A stretch of DNA of 42,885 nt. Origin: Clostridiales bacterium (lineage in GTDB: Bacteria; Bacillota; Clostridia; Oscillospirales; Oscillospiraceae). Positions within the stretch are counted from its first letter, which is position 1. Every line of letters begins with the position of its first letter. Below, piece by piece: positions 8,169 through 15,323 of this stretch. A model generated the notes under the pieces. The model did not search any database and was not told the DNA's origin. It worked only from the letters and a program-made list of their open reading frames with translations. The stretch lies in the NCBI GenBank assembly GCA_018374635.1, contig JAHAEW010000020.1, forward strand, positions 1 to 42,885, in the 5' to 3' direction. The position numbers and the translations under genes are program-made.

Positions 8169-9200
8169 ATGGGTCGTCAGTATGACAATCTGAGACTGGA
8201 AAAGGGTATGTATCGGGAGGCGGGGCGCTCCTTTGCCCAGGTGCTGGAGCAGGAGGACCCCTCCGAGCAGTACAAGGGCACCGCGCTGGAGGGCCTGGAC
8301 GCCTACCAGCGGCAGCTCAAGCGCTTCGACATCAAGGTAAAGGGACCGGCCAGCGATGCAGTGGAAAAATTCTTCGCCACCTCTCAGTCGGCGGTGCTCT
8401 TCCCCGAGTACATCGCCCGCTCGGTGCGGCAGGGCATGGAGGAGAGCAATCTCCTGCCCGGCATCACCGCGGCGGTCACCCGCTTTGAGGGGATGGACTA
8501 CCGTTCCATCGCCTCGGTCCCCCAGGAGAAGGACAAGGAGCTGCGCCACGTGGCCGAGGGCGCCGAGATCCCCCAGACCGAGGTGCGCACCCAGGAGAAT
8601 CTGGTGCGCCTGCACAAGCGGGGCAGAATGCTGGTGGCCTCCTACGAGGCGGTGCGCTATCAGAAGCTGGACCTGTTTTCCGTGACCCTGCGCCAGATCG
8701 GCGCACATATCAACCGGATGCATCTGGAGGACGCCATCGACGTGCTCCTCCACGGGGACGGAAACGACAACCCCGCCCAGTCCTTCGCGGTAGGCACTTC
8801 TCCCATCGGCGGCTCCAAGGGCGCCCTGACCTACAACGATCTGGTGGATTTCTGGGCCCAGTTCGACCCCTATGAGATGAATACACTGCTGGTCTCCAGC
8901 GATGTGATGCTCAAAATGCTCAAGCTGGAGGAGTTCCAGAATCCCCTGACCGGCCTCAACTTCCAGGGCACCGGCAAGCTGGTCAGCCCCCTTGGGGCAA
9001 ATCTGCTGCGCACCTCCGCCCTGGAGAGCGGCCATATCATCGGTCTGGATAAAAATTACGCCCTGGAGATGGTGCAGGGCAGCGATGTGATGGTGGAGTA
9101 CGACAAGCTCATCGACCGCCAGCTGGAGCGGGCCGCCATCACCAGCATCAGCGGATTTGCCAAGCTCTTTGCGGGCGCGGCCAAGGTGCTGACCGTATAA
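8169..9200 (+). CDS. Major capsid protein (HK97 fold)
   Basis: Main shell subunit, 343 residues. The order (after protease and decoration protein, before connector genes), the length and the sequence (a helical N-terminal segment followed by ITAAVTRFEGMDYRSIASVPQ and a central HLEDAIDVLLHGDG) fit the family that includes XkdG and other encapsulin-like HK97-fold capsid proteins. No truncation or internal stop is visible. The ribosome-binding site is AAAGGATGGG. The relatively short chain and absence of a long N-terminal delta domain agree with a separately encoded scaffold, possibly the preceding protease gene. Confidence 0.88.
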   Translation: MGRQYDNLRLEKGMYREAGRSFAQVLEQEDPSEQYKGTALEGLDAYQRQLKRFDIKVKGPASDAVEKFFATSQSAVLFPEYIARSVRQGMEESNLLPGITAAVTRFEGMDYRSIASVPQEKDKELRHVAEGAEIPQTEVRTQENLVRLHKRGRMLVASYEAVRYQKLDLFSVTLRQIGAHINRMHLEDAIDVLLHGDGNDNPAQSFAVGTSPIGGSKGALTYNDLVDFWAQFDPYEMNTLLVSSDVMLKMLKLEEFQNPLTGLNFQGTGKLVSPLGANLLRTSALESGHIIGLDKNYALEMVQGSDVMVEYDKLIDRQLERAAITSISGFAKLFAGAAKVLTV

Positions 9201-9226
9201 GAGACCGGAGAAGGGGGAGAGACGGG

Positions 9227-9574
9227 ATGGAAGAGGAGATCTTTCAGCTGGCCCGGCAGCTGGGCGAGGTGAGCGAGGGAGAGGAAGAGACCCTGCGCGC
9301 CCTGTGTGCCGGGGCGGAAGAGGAACTGCGGCCGCGGCTGCGGCCAGGGTACACTCCGGAGACCTGCGGAAAGTGCTTTCCGCTGGCGGCGGCATGGCTG
9401 GCACTGGCGGGACTGGAGGGCCTGCGGGGCGGTGGAACCGACTTTTCCGCCGGAGACGTGCGCATTTCCACCCAAGGCGGCGAGGGGAGCGGGTGGTACT
9501 ATGCCCAGGCCCAGCGCACCCTGAGCCCCTATCTGGAGGACGACGGGTTCTGCTTCCGGGGGGTGAGAGGATGA
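9227..9574 (+). CDS. Head-tail connector protein (XkdH/gp6-like)
   Basis: A 115-residue, mainly alpha-helical protein directly after the capsid gene, the slot of the head-completion adaptor that binds below the portal. The pattern of an acidic helical N terminus (EEEIFQLARQLGEVSEGEEE), a central alanine/leucine-rich helix and a short polar loop is typical of gp6/gp15-type adaptors. The stop overlaps the next start (ATGA). Assignment depends on position; no invariant motif exists. Confidence 0.65.
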   Translation: MEEEIFQLARQLGEVSEGEEETLRALCAGAEEELRPRLRPGYTPETCGKCFPLAAAWLALAGLEGLRGGGTDFSAGDVRISTQGGEGSGWYYAQAQRTLSPYLEDDGFCFRGVRG

Positions 9575-9885
9575 GAAGAAATCTTCTGCCTGGCATCCTG
9601 CGGCGGTATGGCCGTCCGGTCGCGCTGGAGGACGGGCGCACCGGAATGGCCTTTGTGCAGCCCATTCTGGAGCGGAGCGAGCGCTCCGATCAGGTCCTCC
9701 CCACCCCGCTGGGGCGCAGGCGGGCCGACCGCTTCCTCTACTTGGGGGCGGCCGAGCTCCCCCTGCGCTGGGGGGATCGGCTGCGGTGCGGAGAGGAATG
9801 CTACCGGGTCTGCTCCGCCCAGGCTGTCTATGTGGGCGGAGCGGTCTCCCACTGGTGGGGGATGCTCCGCCCGGAGGAGGGGTGA
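9571..9885 (+). CDS. Head closure or neck protein (XkdI/XkdJ-like)
   Basis: A 104-residue protein overlapping the connector gene by 4 nt. It contains a short beta-strand-rich C-terminal half (GDRLRCGEECYRVCSAQAVYVGG) like head-closure and minor capsid proteins that cap the portal once DNA is inside. Starts at the ATG at 9571; the preceding gene's final codons supply the ribosome-binding site (GTGAGAGG). Identification is by place in the order. Confidence 0.55.
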   Translation: MRRNLLPGILRRYGRPVALEDGRTGMAFVQPILERSERSDQVLPTPLGRRRADRFLYLGAAELPLRWGDRLRCGEECYRVCSAQAVYVGGAVSHWWGMLRPEEG

Positions 9886-9889
9886 AGCA

Positions 9890-10396
9890 ATGACGGCATT
9901 GGATACCATCCGGGAGGCCATGACCCGCTATTTGAATGAAAACGGCGTAGCCGCCGTCACCGCTTGGCCCGAGGAAAACCGGGCGCGCCCCCAAGGGGCG
10001 GTGGCGGCGGTCTCCCTCCGGGGATGTGAGGGGGAAAACGCCGGGTTTCAGAATTACCTGGGGGAGCGCTATAACCAGGAGAGGGGCCGGTGGGAGGAGC
10101 TCTACGGCAGGCGGGTCACCTTGACTTTTGGGCTGGACCTCTACGCCGGTACCGGCGGGACGGAGGGCGAGAGACAGGTGCGCGCCGCCTTTGACCGTAT
10201 GGCTGAGGCCCTCCACCAGGGAGGGCCGGATGGATTGAGGATCAAGAGTCTCTCCTGCGGAGAGACCGACTACGACAGGACGGTGGAGCGCTACCGCTGC
10301 CCGGCGGAGGCGGTGTGCGAGGCCTTTCTCTATGCCATGGCGGACGAGGGCGGGACCTTCCTGGAATTTGAGGTGAAAGGAGCGGCACAGTTTTGA
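9890..10396 (+). CDS. Tail terminator/neck protein
   Basis: A 168-residue protein between the neck genes and the sheath, where contractile phages encode the tail-completion or tail-terminator protein that ends the tube and sheath at the head side. The sequence begins with a helix (TALDTIREAMTRYL) and continues with a beta-rich segment (YGRRVTLTFGLDLYA), a layout shared by such proteins. Its stop codon overlaps the TTG start of the sheath gene by 4 nt. Confidence 0.6.
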   Translation: MTALDTIREAMTRYLNENGVAAVTAWPEENRARPQGAVAAVSLRGCEGENAGFQNYLGERYNQERGRWEELYGRRVTLTFGLDLYAGTGGTEGERQVRAAFDRMAEALHQGGPDGLRIKSLSCGETDYDRTVERYRCPAEAVCEAFLYAMADEGGTFLEFEVKGAAQF

Positions 10397-11427
10397 ACCA
10401 GATCACAAATCATGAGCGCCCGGGAGTCTACTCCGCCTATGAGGCCTCCACGCTGGTCAGCGCCAGCCGGAGAGGGGGCGCGGTGGGTATCGCCGCCCAG
10501 AGCGGCAGTGAGCACAAGAACACCCTCTACCGGCTCAGCCGGTATGAGGAGGCGGTGAGTACCTTTGGAGAGGGGGATACCCTGACGGGACTCGTTCGCC
10601 TGCTCTTTCAGAACGGCGCGTCGGCAGTCTATGCCGTGGCGGTGGGGGAGGAGGGCTATGACACCGCTTTCTCCCTGCTGGAACAGGCCGAGGGACTGAC
10701 GGCGGTGGTGTGCGACAGTACGGATTTGAGTGTGCAGCAGGCCCTGCGCCAGAGCGTATTGGACGCCTCGGCCGCCCGGCGGGAGCGCATTGCCGTCGTC
10801 AGCGGCGGAGCGGAGAGCGTCAGCGAGCTGACCGAGCGGGCCAAAGCCCTCAACTGCGAACGGGTCGTGCTGGCGGCCCCCGCGCTCTCCGAGGGAAAGG
10901 GCGCGGAGCTGGCCGCCGCTGTGGCGGGGGCCATTGCGGGGGAGACCGATCCCGCCGTGCCCCTGGGCGGCGCGGAGCTGACCGGAGTGGGCGGCCTGAG
11001 CGCCGCATACGGGGACAGTGAGATCGACCTGCTGGTGCGGGGCGGCGTCACCCCGGTGGAAGAGGTGGGGGGCGTTTGCTCCGTAGTGCGCGGGGTCACC
11101 ACCCGCACCACCACCGGAGAGGCCCCCGACAGCACTTGGCGGGAGCTGACCACCATCCGCATCGTGGACGATGTGATCCCCGCCGTACGCAACGCCCTGC
11201 GCACCAAGTTCCGGCGGGCCAAAAACACGGAGCAGAGCCGGGGGGCCATCCGCTCCCAGGTGGTGCTGGAACTGGAGAACAAGCGCAGCCGGGAGATCAT
11301 CACCGACTACGGCGAGGTATTGGCCCGGGCGGATGAGGAGAACCCCAGCGTGTGTGTGGTGGAATTCTCCTTTACTGTGGCTCACGGCCTCAACCAGATC
11401 TGGCTGAGCGCCCATATTACCGTGTAA
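10393..11427 (+). CDS. Contractile tail sheath protein (XkdK-like)
   Basis: Sheath subunit, 344 residues, whose contraction drives the tail tube. The N-terminal signature NHERPGVYSAYEA and the C-terminal SFTVAHGLNQIWLSAHITV are characteristic of XkdK-type sheath proteins, and the tube gene follows. Translation must start at TTG (10393): there is no in-frame ATG nearby, and GGAG sits about 12 nt upstream. This makes the particle myovirus-like rather than siphovirus-like. Length is close to that of compact sheaths without extra surface domains. Confidence 0.88.
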   Translation: MNQITNHERPGVYSAYEASTLVSASRRGGAVGIAAQSGSEHKNTLYRLSRYEEAVSTFGEGDTLTGLVRLLFQNGASAVYAVAVGEEGYDTAFSLLEQAEGLTAVVCDSTDLSVQQALRQSVLDASAARRERIAVVSGGAESVSELTERAKALNCERVVLAAPALSEGKGAELAAAVAGAIAGETDPAVPLGGAELTGVGGLSAAYGDSEIDLLVRGGVTPVEEVGGVCSVVRGVTTRTTTGEAPDSTWRELTTIRIVDDVIPAVRNALRTKFRRAKNTEQSRGAIRSQVVLELENKRSREIITDYGEVLARADEENPSVCVVEFSFTVAHGLNQIWLSAHITV

Positions 11428-11443
11428 GAAAGGAGGAGGAGCA

Positions 11444-11833
11444 ATGAAGGCAGCAGGATTTCCCACCAGCAGCGACATCTACCTGGAGGTGGACGGCAAA
11501 AAAGTGGCGGTGGTACAGAGCTATGCCGCCAAGAGCAGCAAGGCCAGCCAGAGTGTGGAGGCCTTCGGCGAGGACCAGCCGGTGGCGGCCATCCCGGGCC
11601 AGCGCACCCATGTGATCGAGCTGACCCGGCTCTATGCCACCGACGAGGCCATCCGGGACGGCATCGATTTCCACACCCTGGAGGATTTCAGCCTGGTCAT
11701 CTGTAAGCCGGACCGGAAGATCCTCTATTCGGGATGTCAGTGGAGCAGCATCCAGGAGAGCGGCGCGCTGGGCGCTATGGTGGTGGAGAAAATCACCGTG
11801 GTAGCGGCCAAGCGCATGGAGACTGCCGTATGA
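11444..11833 (+). CDS. Tail tube protein (XkdM-like)
   Basis: A 129-residue beta-barrel protein forming the inner tube beneath the sheath. The sequence (YLEVDGKKVAVVQSY near the N terminus, then GQRTHVIELTRLYATDEAI and a C-terminal VVEKITVVAAKRM) follows the XkdM/gp19 tube pattern and it sits directly after the sheath gene. It has a strong AAGGAGGAG site, fitting high expression. Its stop overlaps the next ATG by 4 nt. Confidence 0.82.
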   Translation: MKAAGFPTSSDIYLEVDGKKVAVVQSYAAKSSKASQSVEAFGEDQPVAAIPGQRTHVIELTRLYATDEAIRDGIDFHTLEDFSLVICKPDRKILYSGCQWSSIQESGALGAMVVEKITVVAAKRMETAV

Positions 11834-12294
11834 GCGGCCTGTGGAAGCTCCTGGGCGCCGGAGCCAGGCGGCTGGAGGCGGAGGGGGGCTATACCCTGCG
11901 CCTCCTCTCCGCCCGGGAGACCCTGGAGGCGGAGAGGGAGAGCGGGGAGCTGGCAAAAAATGGCCGGGAGAAAGCCCTGTGCGCCAACGCATGTCTCCTG
12001 GCCCGGGCCCTGGAGAAAGACGGCGTCCCCGTCTTTTCGGACGGAGGAGCGGTGTTGGAGGGGCTGAGCGCCCGGAAGATCGGAGACCTGGCCCGCCGGT
12101 GGTCGGAATTTGACCGGGCGGAAAATCCCTCCGTCCGGGAGGAAGAGAGGGCCGCTGCCCTAAAAAAAGCCTGGAGCACGCGCCGGAAGAACGGCTGCGC
12201 TGGCGTGTGCTCAAGACCTTCGGCGTGCTGCCCTGTGAGGAGCGGGCCGCAGCCATGCTGGAGCGGGATTACCTCTGGTGCGCCCTCCACCTGA
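11830..12294 (+). CDS. Tail assembly chaperone, short (zero-frame) form (XkdN-like)
   Basis: The zero-frame product is 154 residues from the ATG at 11830. The first 113 residues are a coherent helical, charged protein in the tail-chaperone slot after the tube gene. From residue 114 the zero frame becomes arginine/cysteine/proline-rich (STRRKNGCAGVCSRPSACC), atypical of the neighbours, while the -1 frame stays sensible. This pattern, with a slippery run at the switch point, matches the conserved G/G-T style frameshift of tailed-phage chaperones. The short form would be the major product. Chaperones of this group hold the tape measure while the tube polymerises, which makes the lack of an obvious tape measure notable. 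Confidence 0.75.
   Translation: MSGLWKLLGAGARRLEAEGGYTLRLLSARETLEAERESGELAKNGREKALCANACLLARALEKDGVPVFSDGGAVLEGLSARKIGDLARRWSEFDRAENPSVREEERAAALKKAWSTRRKNGCAGVCSRPSACCPVRSGPQPCWSGITSGAPST
12162..12212 (+). promoter_or_regulatory. Programmed -1 ribosomal frameshift signal
   Basis: Seven A residues (12162-12168) read as A.AAA.AAA in the zero frame of the chaperone, a perfect X.XXY.YYZ slippery heptamer. A 5-nt spacer (GCCTG) follows, then an 11-bp stem: GAGCACGCGCC (12174-12184) with GGCGTGTGCTC (12202-12212), all Watson-Crick except one G-U, with a 17-nt loop. Slippage by one base places the ribosome in the frame of the downstream segment ending at 12464. Confidence 0.85.
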
Positions 12295-12464
12295 TGCTGG
12301 ACGACGAGGAGGAGCTCGCCCGGCTCTGCCCCACCTGCCGCACTCAGGCCCAGGAGGGCCGCTGCCCCGCCTGCGGAGAGCCAACAGGACTCTGGGAGGA
12401 GAGCCATAATGCGGCCTTCGATCCCGAGCGCTTTGCGGCCCTGAGCCGGGGGGTGAGGCCATGA
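12168..12464 (+). CDS. Tail assembly chaperone, frameshift extension (made as a 211-residue fusion)
   Basis: Read in the -1 frame after the A7 run, this segment adds 98 residues to the first 113 of the chaperone, giving a 211-residue long form. The new part continues smoothly (SLEHAPEERLRWRVLKTFGV) and includes a four-cysteine zinc-ribbon-like group, CPTC...CPACGE. A GTG at 12207 in this frame has no good ribosome-binding site, so separate initiation is less likely than frameshifting. By analogy with lambda G-T, the extension would bind tube subunits or tape measure. The stop overlaps the next ATG (ATGA). Confidence 0.75.
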   Translation, partial: SLEHAPEERLRWRVLKTFGVLPCEERAAAMLERDYLWCALHLMLDDEEELARLCPTCRTQAQEGRCPACGEPTGLWEESHNAAFDPERFAALSRGVRP

Positions 12465-13060
12465 CCAACTATCTGGACATTCTGCTGGAGGAACAGATCT
12501 GGGAGGACGAGGAGGAGCGTACATCCCTGCAACTTCCACCGGAGTGGGGCGCGGTGTGGAAAAAAAGAAGGGCGGGGCCGGCCAAAGAGCAGGAAAAAAG
12601 AGCAGCTGAGACGGAAACGCCCAACGTGTGGACTGAGAAAGCGGAGCCGACTGTCCGGGGAGGGCTCCCTGGGGATGGGGAGAGGAGAAGCGCCCATGCC
12701 GCAGCGGAAAAAGGGCTTCAGAAGCGCACTGCCACGTGGGGAGAAGAACTCCTGAAAGGAGAGGCTCAGCCGGACGAGAGTCTGTGGGAGTCCATCCGGC
12801 GGGGAAGGATATCCGCGCTCTCCCCGTGGCCGCAGTCCCGGTACGGCACGGCGGGGGGCGCCGTGGAGCGCGGGCTCTATCCCAGGATGAAGATGGGACA
12901 GGCGGCGGTGGCCTATGCCCGTCAGAGGGGAAACCCGGGCGGGACGCGGTTGAGCCAAATTGAGCCGGAGGAGGGAACTGCCGCCCTTCCGGTGGGAGCG
13001 CTGGACCGGCTGGTGGAGCGGGACGCCCGGCGCTATGACGGGACCCATCCACTCTACTGA
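12461..13060 (+). CDS. Protein of unknown function in the tape-measure position
   Basis: A 199-residue hydrophilic protein translated from an ATG overlapping the chaperone's stop. In PBSX and most myophages the gene after the chaperone is the tape measure, usually many hundreds of residues with helical repeats and hydrophobic segments. Here there is no hydrophobic segment; the middle is rich in Lys, Glu and Arg (about residues 33-65) and probably disordered. I do not recognise a family. It may be a remnant of a tape measure, a very short one (a fully extended helix of this length would span about 30 nm), or an unrelated tail factor. Translation appears intact. Confidence 0.55.
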   Translation: MTNYLDILLEEQIWEDEEERTSLQLPPEWGAVWKKRRAGPAKEQEKRAAETETPNVWTEKAEPTVRGGLPGDGERRSAHAAAEKGLQKRTATWGEELLKGEAQPDESLWESIRRGRISALSPWPQSRYGTAGGAVERGLYPRMKMGQAAVAYARQRGNPGGTRLSQIEPEEGTAALPVGALDRLVERDARRYDGTHPLY

Positions 13061-13082
13061 ACGGAGAGAAGGAGGAAGGATC

Positions 13083-13652
13083 ATGCTGAGCGCCATGCGC
13101 TACAAAGAATTTACCTGGCCCCACAATCCCAGGACTTATACCATTGAATACCAGCGGAGCATGGCGGTGAACAAAGTGCCCTTCGGGCGCTATCACCTCC
13201 AGGATCTGGGGCCCACCCGGCGGGTGATGCGGGGAGAAGGGGAGTTCGTGGGAGAGGACGCCTATGCCCAGTTCCAAAAATTGGCCTCCGTCTTTTACCG
13301 GGAGGGGCCGGGAATGCTGGTCCACCCGGTATGGCAGTGCGCGAAGGCTTATTTTGTGGAGCTCTCCCTCCGGCAGGAGCCCCGCAGAGACTATGTGAGC
13401 TATACCTTTACCTTCTGGGAGACCTTTGAGGAGGATGACAAGGGCATCACCACGGCCGGGACGGGAAGCGACCCTTTGAGCAGCCAGGGAAGTACCGGAA
13501 CGGGGGAGACCTGGCACACGGTGCAGCGGGGCGAGAGCCTTTGGAGCATTGCCCGGGCCTATGACATATCCCTTACCGACCTCATCGCGCGCAATCCCCA
13601 GATCAAAAACCCCAATTATATCCGGGTGGGAGAGAAGGTGCGGGTTTCCTGA
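13083..13652 (+). CDS. LysM-containing tail/baseplate protein (XkdP-like)
   Basis: A 189-residue protein: an N-terminal domain of about 125 residues (RYKEFTWPHNPRTYTIEYQR) resembling XkdP and the first part of phage circularisation/hub-associated proteins, a Ser/Thr/Gly linker (about 124-140), and one C-terminal LysM domain (WHTVQRGESLWSIARAYDIS to IRVGEKVRV). LysM binds peptidoglycan; in contractile tails this protein sits at the baseplate centre and links tube to hub. ATG at 13083 has AAGGAGGAAGG upstream. Its stop codon shares a base with the next ATG (TGATG), so translation is coupled. Confidence 0.82.
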   Translation: MLSAMRYKEFTWPHNPRTYTIEYQRSMAVNKVPFGRYHLQDLGPTRRVMRGEGEFVGEDAYAQFQKLASVFYREGPGMLVHPVWQCAKAYFVELSLRQEPRRDYVSYTFTFWETFEEDDKGITTAGTGSDPLSSQGSTGTGETWHTVQRGESLWSIARAYDISLTDLIARNPQIKNPNYIRVGEKVRVS

Positions 13653-14593
13653 TGGAGTGTTGGATCGAGACCTGGGATGGCCGGCAGGAAAAGCTGCCAC
13701 AGGCGCTGGAGTGGACCTTCTCCTATGGCGTTGGGACCCCCTGCGACAGCTTTACCCTCCGGTGTGCCTGGGGGGAAAGCCGAAGCGCGCTCTGGGGAGA
13801 GGGCGTCGCCTTTTGGGCCGAAGAGGGGGGAGCGCGCCTCTTTACCGGGCGGCTGGACGAGGTGGAGACCAGCTGGGACGCCAGGGGCGGCCTCCTTACC
13901 CTCTGCGGACGGGGCATGGCCGCCCTGCTGCTGGACAATGAGACGGTAGGAGCCCAGTACCAGGCCGCCGCCTGGGAGGACATCCGGCGGGGCTATGTGG
14001 AGCCCTATGGCATCCGCTGCGCAGGCGGAGAGGGGCTGCGCGCGGTGGCCGGATTTACGGTAGAAAACGGCGCCAGCGCCTGGGCGGCGGTGGAGGCCTT
14101 TGCCCATCGCTGCAACGGGGTGGAGCCCTGGTTTGACCGGCAGGGGGTCCTCCGTCTGGACGGCTGGAAGAGCGGCGCCGGGCGTATCCTGAGCGGGAAA
14201 ATACCGCTGATCTCCGCAGTGTGGCGGGAGAAGCGGTATGGGGTGCTCTCTGAGGTGCTGGTACGGGACCGGATGGGAACGGTGGCCCAGACGGTGGGAA
14301 ACGAGTCCTTCCTGGCCCGGGGCGGACGGCGCAGACAGGTCCTCACCCTGCCCGGGAAGCGGGGCTATGAGGCCATGCGGTACAGCGCGGCCTATCAGAT
14401 TGCGGAGTCTGCCCGGGAACAGGAGGTCCTCACCCTGCGCTTGGCTGGGACTGGGGCCGCCTGGGTGGGAGACCGCCTGACCCTGGATGTACTCCGCCCC
14501 AGGCTGAGCGGATGCTGGCGGGTGCGCGCCTGCGAGACCGGTGTGGGCCGGGAGGGCGGTTTTACCGAACTGAAGCTGATACGAGAGGAGTGA
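13652..14593 (+). CDS. Baseplate hub protein (XkdQ/gpD-like)
   Basis: A 313-residue protein following the LysM gene, the location of the XkdQ-type hub (gp27/gpD superfamily). The sequence starts with a beta-rich domain (WIETWDGRQEKL, then WTFSYGVGTPCDSFTL) and later has RLFTGRLDEVETSW, like proteins that form the pseudo-hexameric ring at the end of the tail tube and carry the spike. It lacks any lysozyme domain. Call based on order and general similarity; individual catalytic residues are not expected. Confidence 0.72.
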   Translation: MECWIETWDGRQEKLPQALEWTFSYGVGTPCDSFTLRCAWGESRSALWGEGVAFWAEEGGARLFTGRLDEVETSWDARGGLLTLCGRGMAALLLDNETVGAQYQAAAWEDIRRGYVEPYGIRCAGGEGLRAVAGFTVENGASAWAAVEAFAHRCNGVEPWFDRQGVLRLDGWKSGAGRILSGKIPLISAVWREKRYGVLSEVLVRDRMGTVAQTVGNESFLARGGRRRQVLTLPGKRGYEAMRYSAAYQIAESAREQEVLTLRLAGTGAAWVGDRLTLDVLRPRLSGCWRVRACETGVGREGGFTELKLIREE

Positions 14594-14597
14594 TACG

Positions 14598-14975
14598 ATG
14601 TGGCTGTCCCAGAAGAGACCGGAACGGTGGGAGAGTCCCGCCCAGGTGGGCGTGGTCACCCTGGAGGGAGATCCGGCCGCCGTCTACCAGAGCGGTGAGC
14701 GGCGGGATCTGCCTGTCTTTGCACCGGGCGGCTACTGCTGGCGGCCCGCCCTGGGCGCGGAGGTTTTGGTCCTCAAAACCGGAGCGCAGGGAGAGGGGGC
14801 CTGTGTAGCGGGGACCAGAACGCAGGCCGATGTAAAACCGGGAGAGGTGCGCATCCAGGCGGAAGGCGGGGCCTCCATCACCCTGGGCCGGGACGGCACC
14901 ATCCGGCTGGAGGGCACGGTGCTGGTCAACGGCGCCCCCTTTCCCAACACGGGAGGTGGAGAGACATGGAACTGA
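14598..14975 (+). CDS. Baseplate spike protein (gpV-like)
   Basis: A 125-residue protein with an N-terminal OB-fold-like part and a C-terminal repetitive beta segment (GEVRIQAEGGASITLGRDGT, then RLEGTVLVNGAPF) typical of the short spike of contractile tails, which pierces the envelope. It starts 4 nt after the hub gene and its end overlaps the wedge gene by 10 nt. It occupies the place of XkdR in PBSX. Its shortness suggests a minimal spike; no His-x-His iron-tip motif was seen. Confidence 0.68.
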   Translation: MWLSQKRPERWESPAQVGVVTLEGDPAAVYQSGERRDLPVFAPGGYCWRPALGAEVLVLKTGAQGEGACVAGTRTQADVKPGEVRIQAEGGASITLGRDGTIRLEGTVLVNGAPFPNTGGGETWN

Positions 14976-15310
14976 TGCTGCGGGACGGGGACTATGTCGC
15001 CGACGGACGGGGTGGTGTAAAGCGGACCGAGGGGGGCGAGGAGGTCCTCCAGCGGGTCCTGTTCCAGCTCGGTGCCCGGATGGGGGCCTTCCCTCTGCTG
15101 CCTCAGGTGGGGAGCGAGCTGTGGCGGCTCCCTCGGGCCAAAGGACAGCAGCGAGAGGCTCTGGCGGCGCAGTATGTTTCCCAGGCCCTGGCCGGAGAGC
15201 AGGACCTGGAGGTGACCGAGTGCGTACTGGAAGAGCGGGAGGGCGCACCCTGGCTCACGGTGCGCCTGACCTGGCGGGGGACGCCTCTGGAGGCGGAACT
15301 TGCGCTATGA
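14966..15310 (+). CDS. Baseplate wedge protein (gp25/XkdS-like)
   Basis: A 114-residue protein between spike and baseplate J genes, the slot for gpW/gp25/XkdS, which starts sheath polymerisation. The sequence has the usual pattern for this group: an early glycine-rich strand (LRDGDYVADGRGG), EVLQRVLFQLGARMGAFPLLP in the middle, and a C-terminal strand-rich region (WLTVRLTWRGTPLEAEL). Overlaps the preceding gene by 10 nt, with the ribosome-binding site GGAGGTGG inside it. Confidence 0.75.
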   Translation: MELMLRDGDYVADGRGGVKRTEGGEEVLQRVLFQLGARMGAFPLLPQVGSELWRLPRAKGQQREALAAQYVSQALAGEQDLEVTECVLEEREGAPWLTVRLTWRGTPLEAELAL

Positions 15311-15323
15311 GGGGGGAGAGGAT

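Noticed and set aside
12207..12464. Independent gene starting at GTG 12207
   Set aside because: There is no good ribosome-binding site, and the reading frame continues upstream to the slippery site, so it is better read as a frameshift extension.
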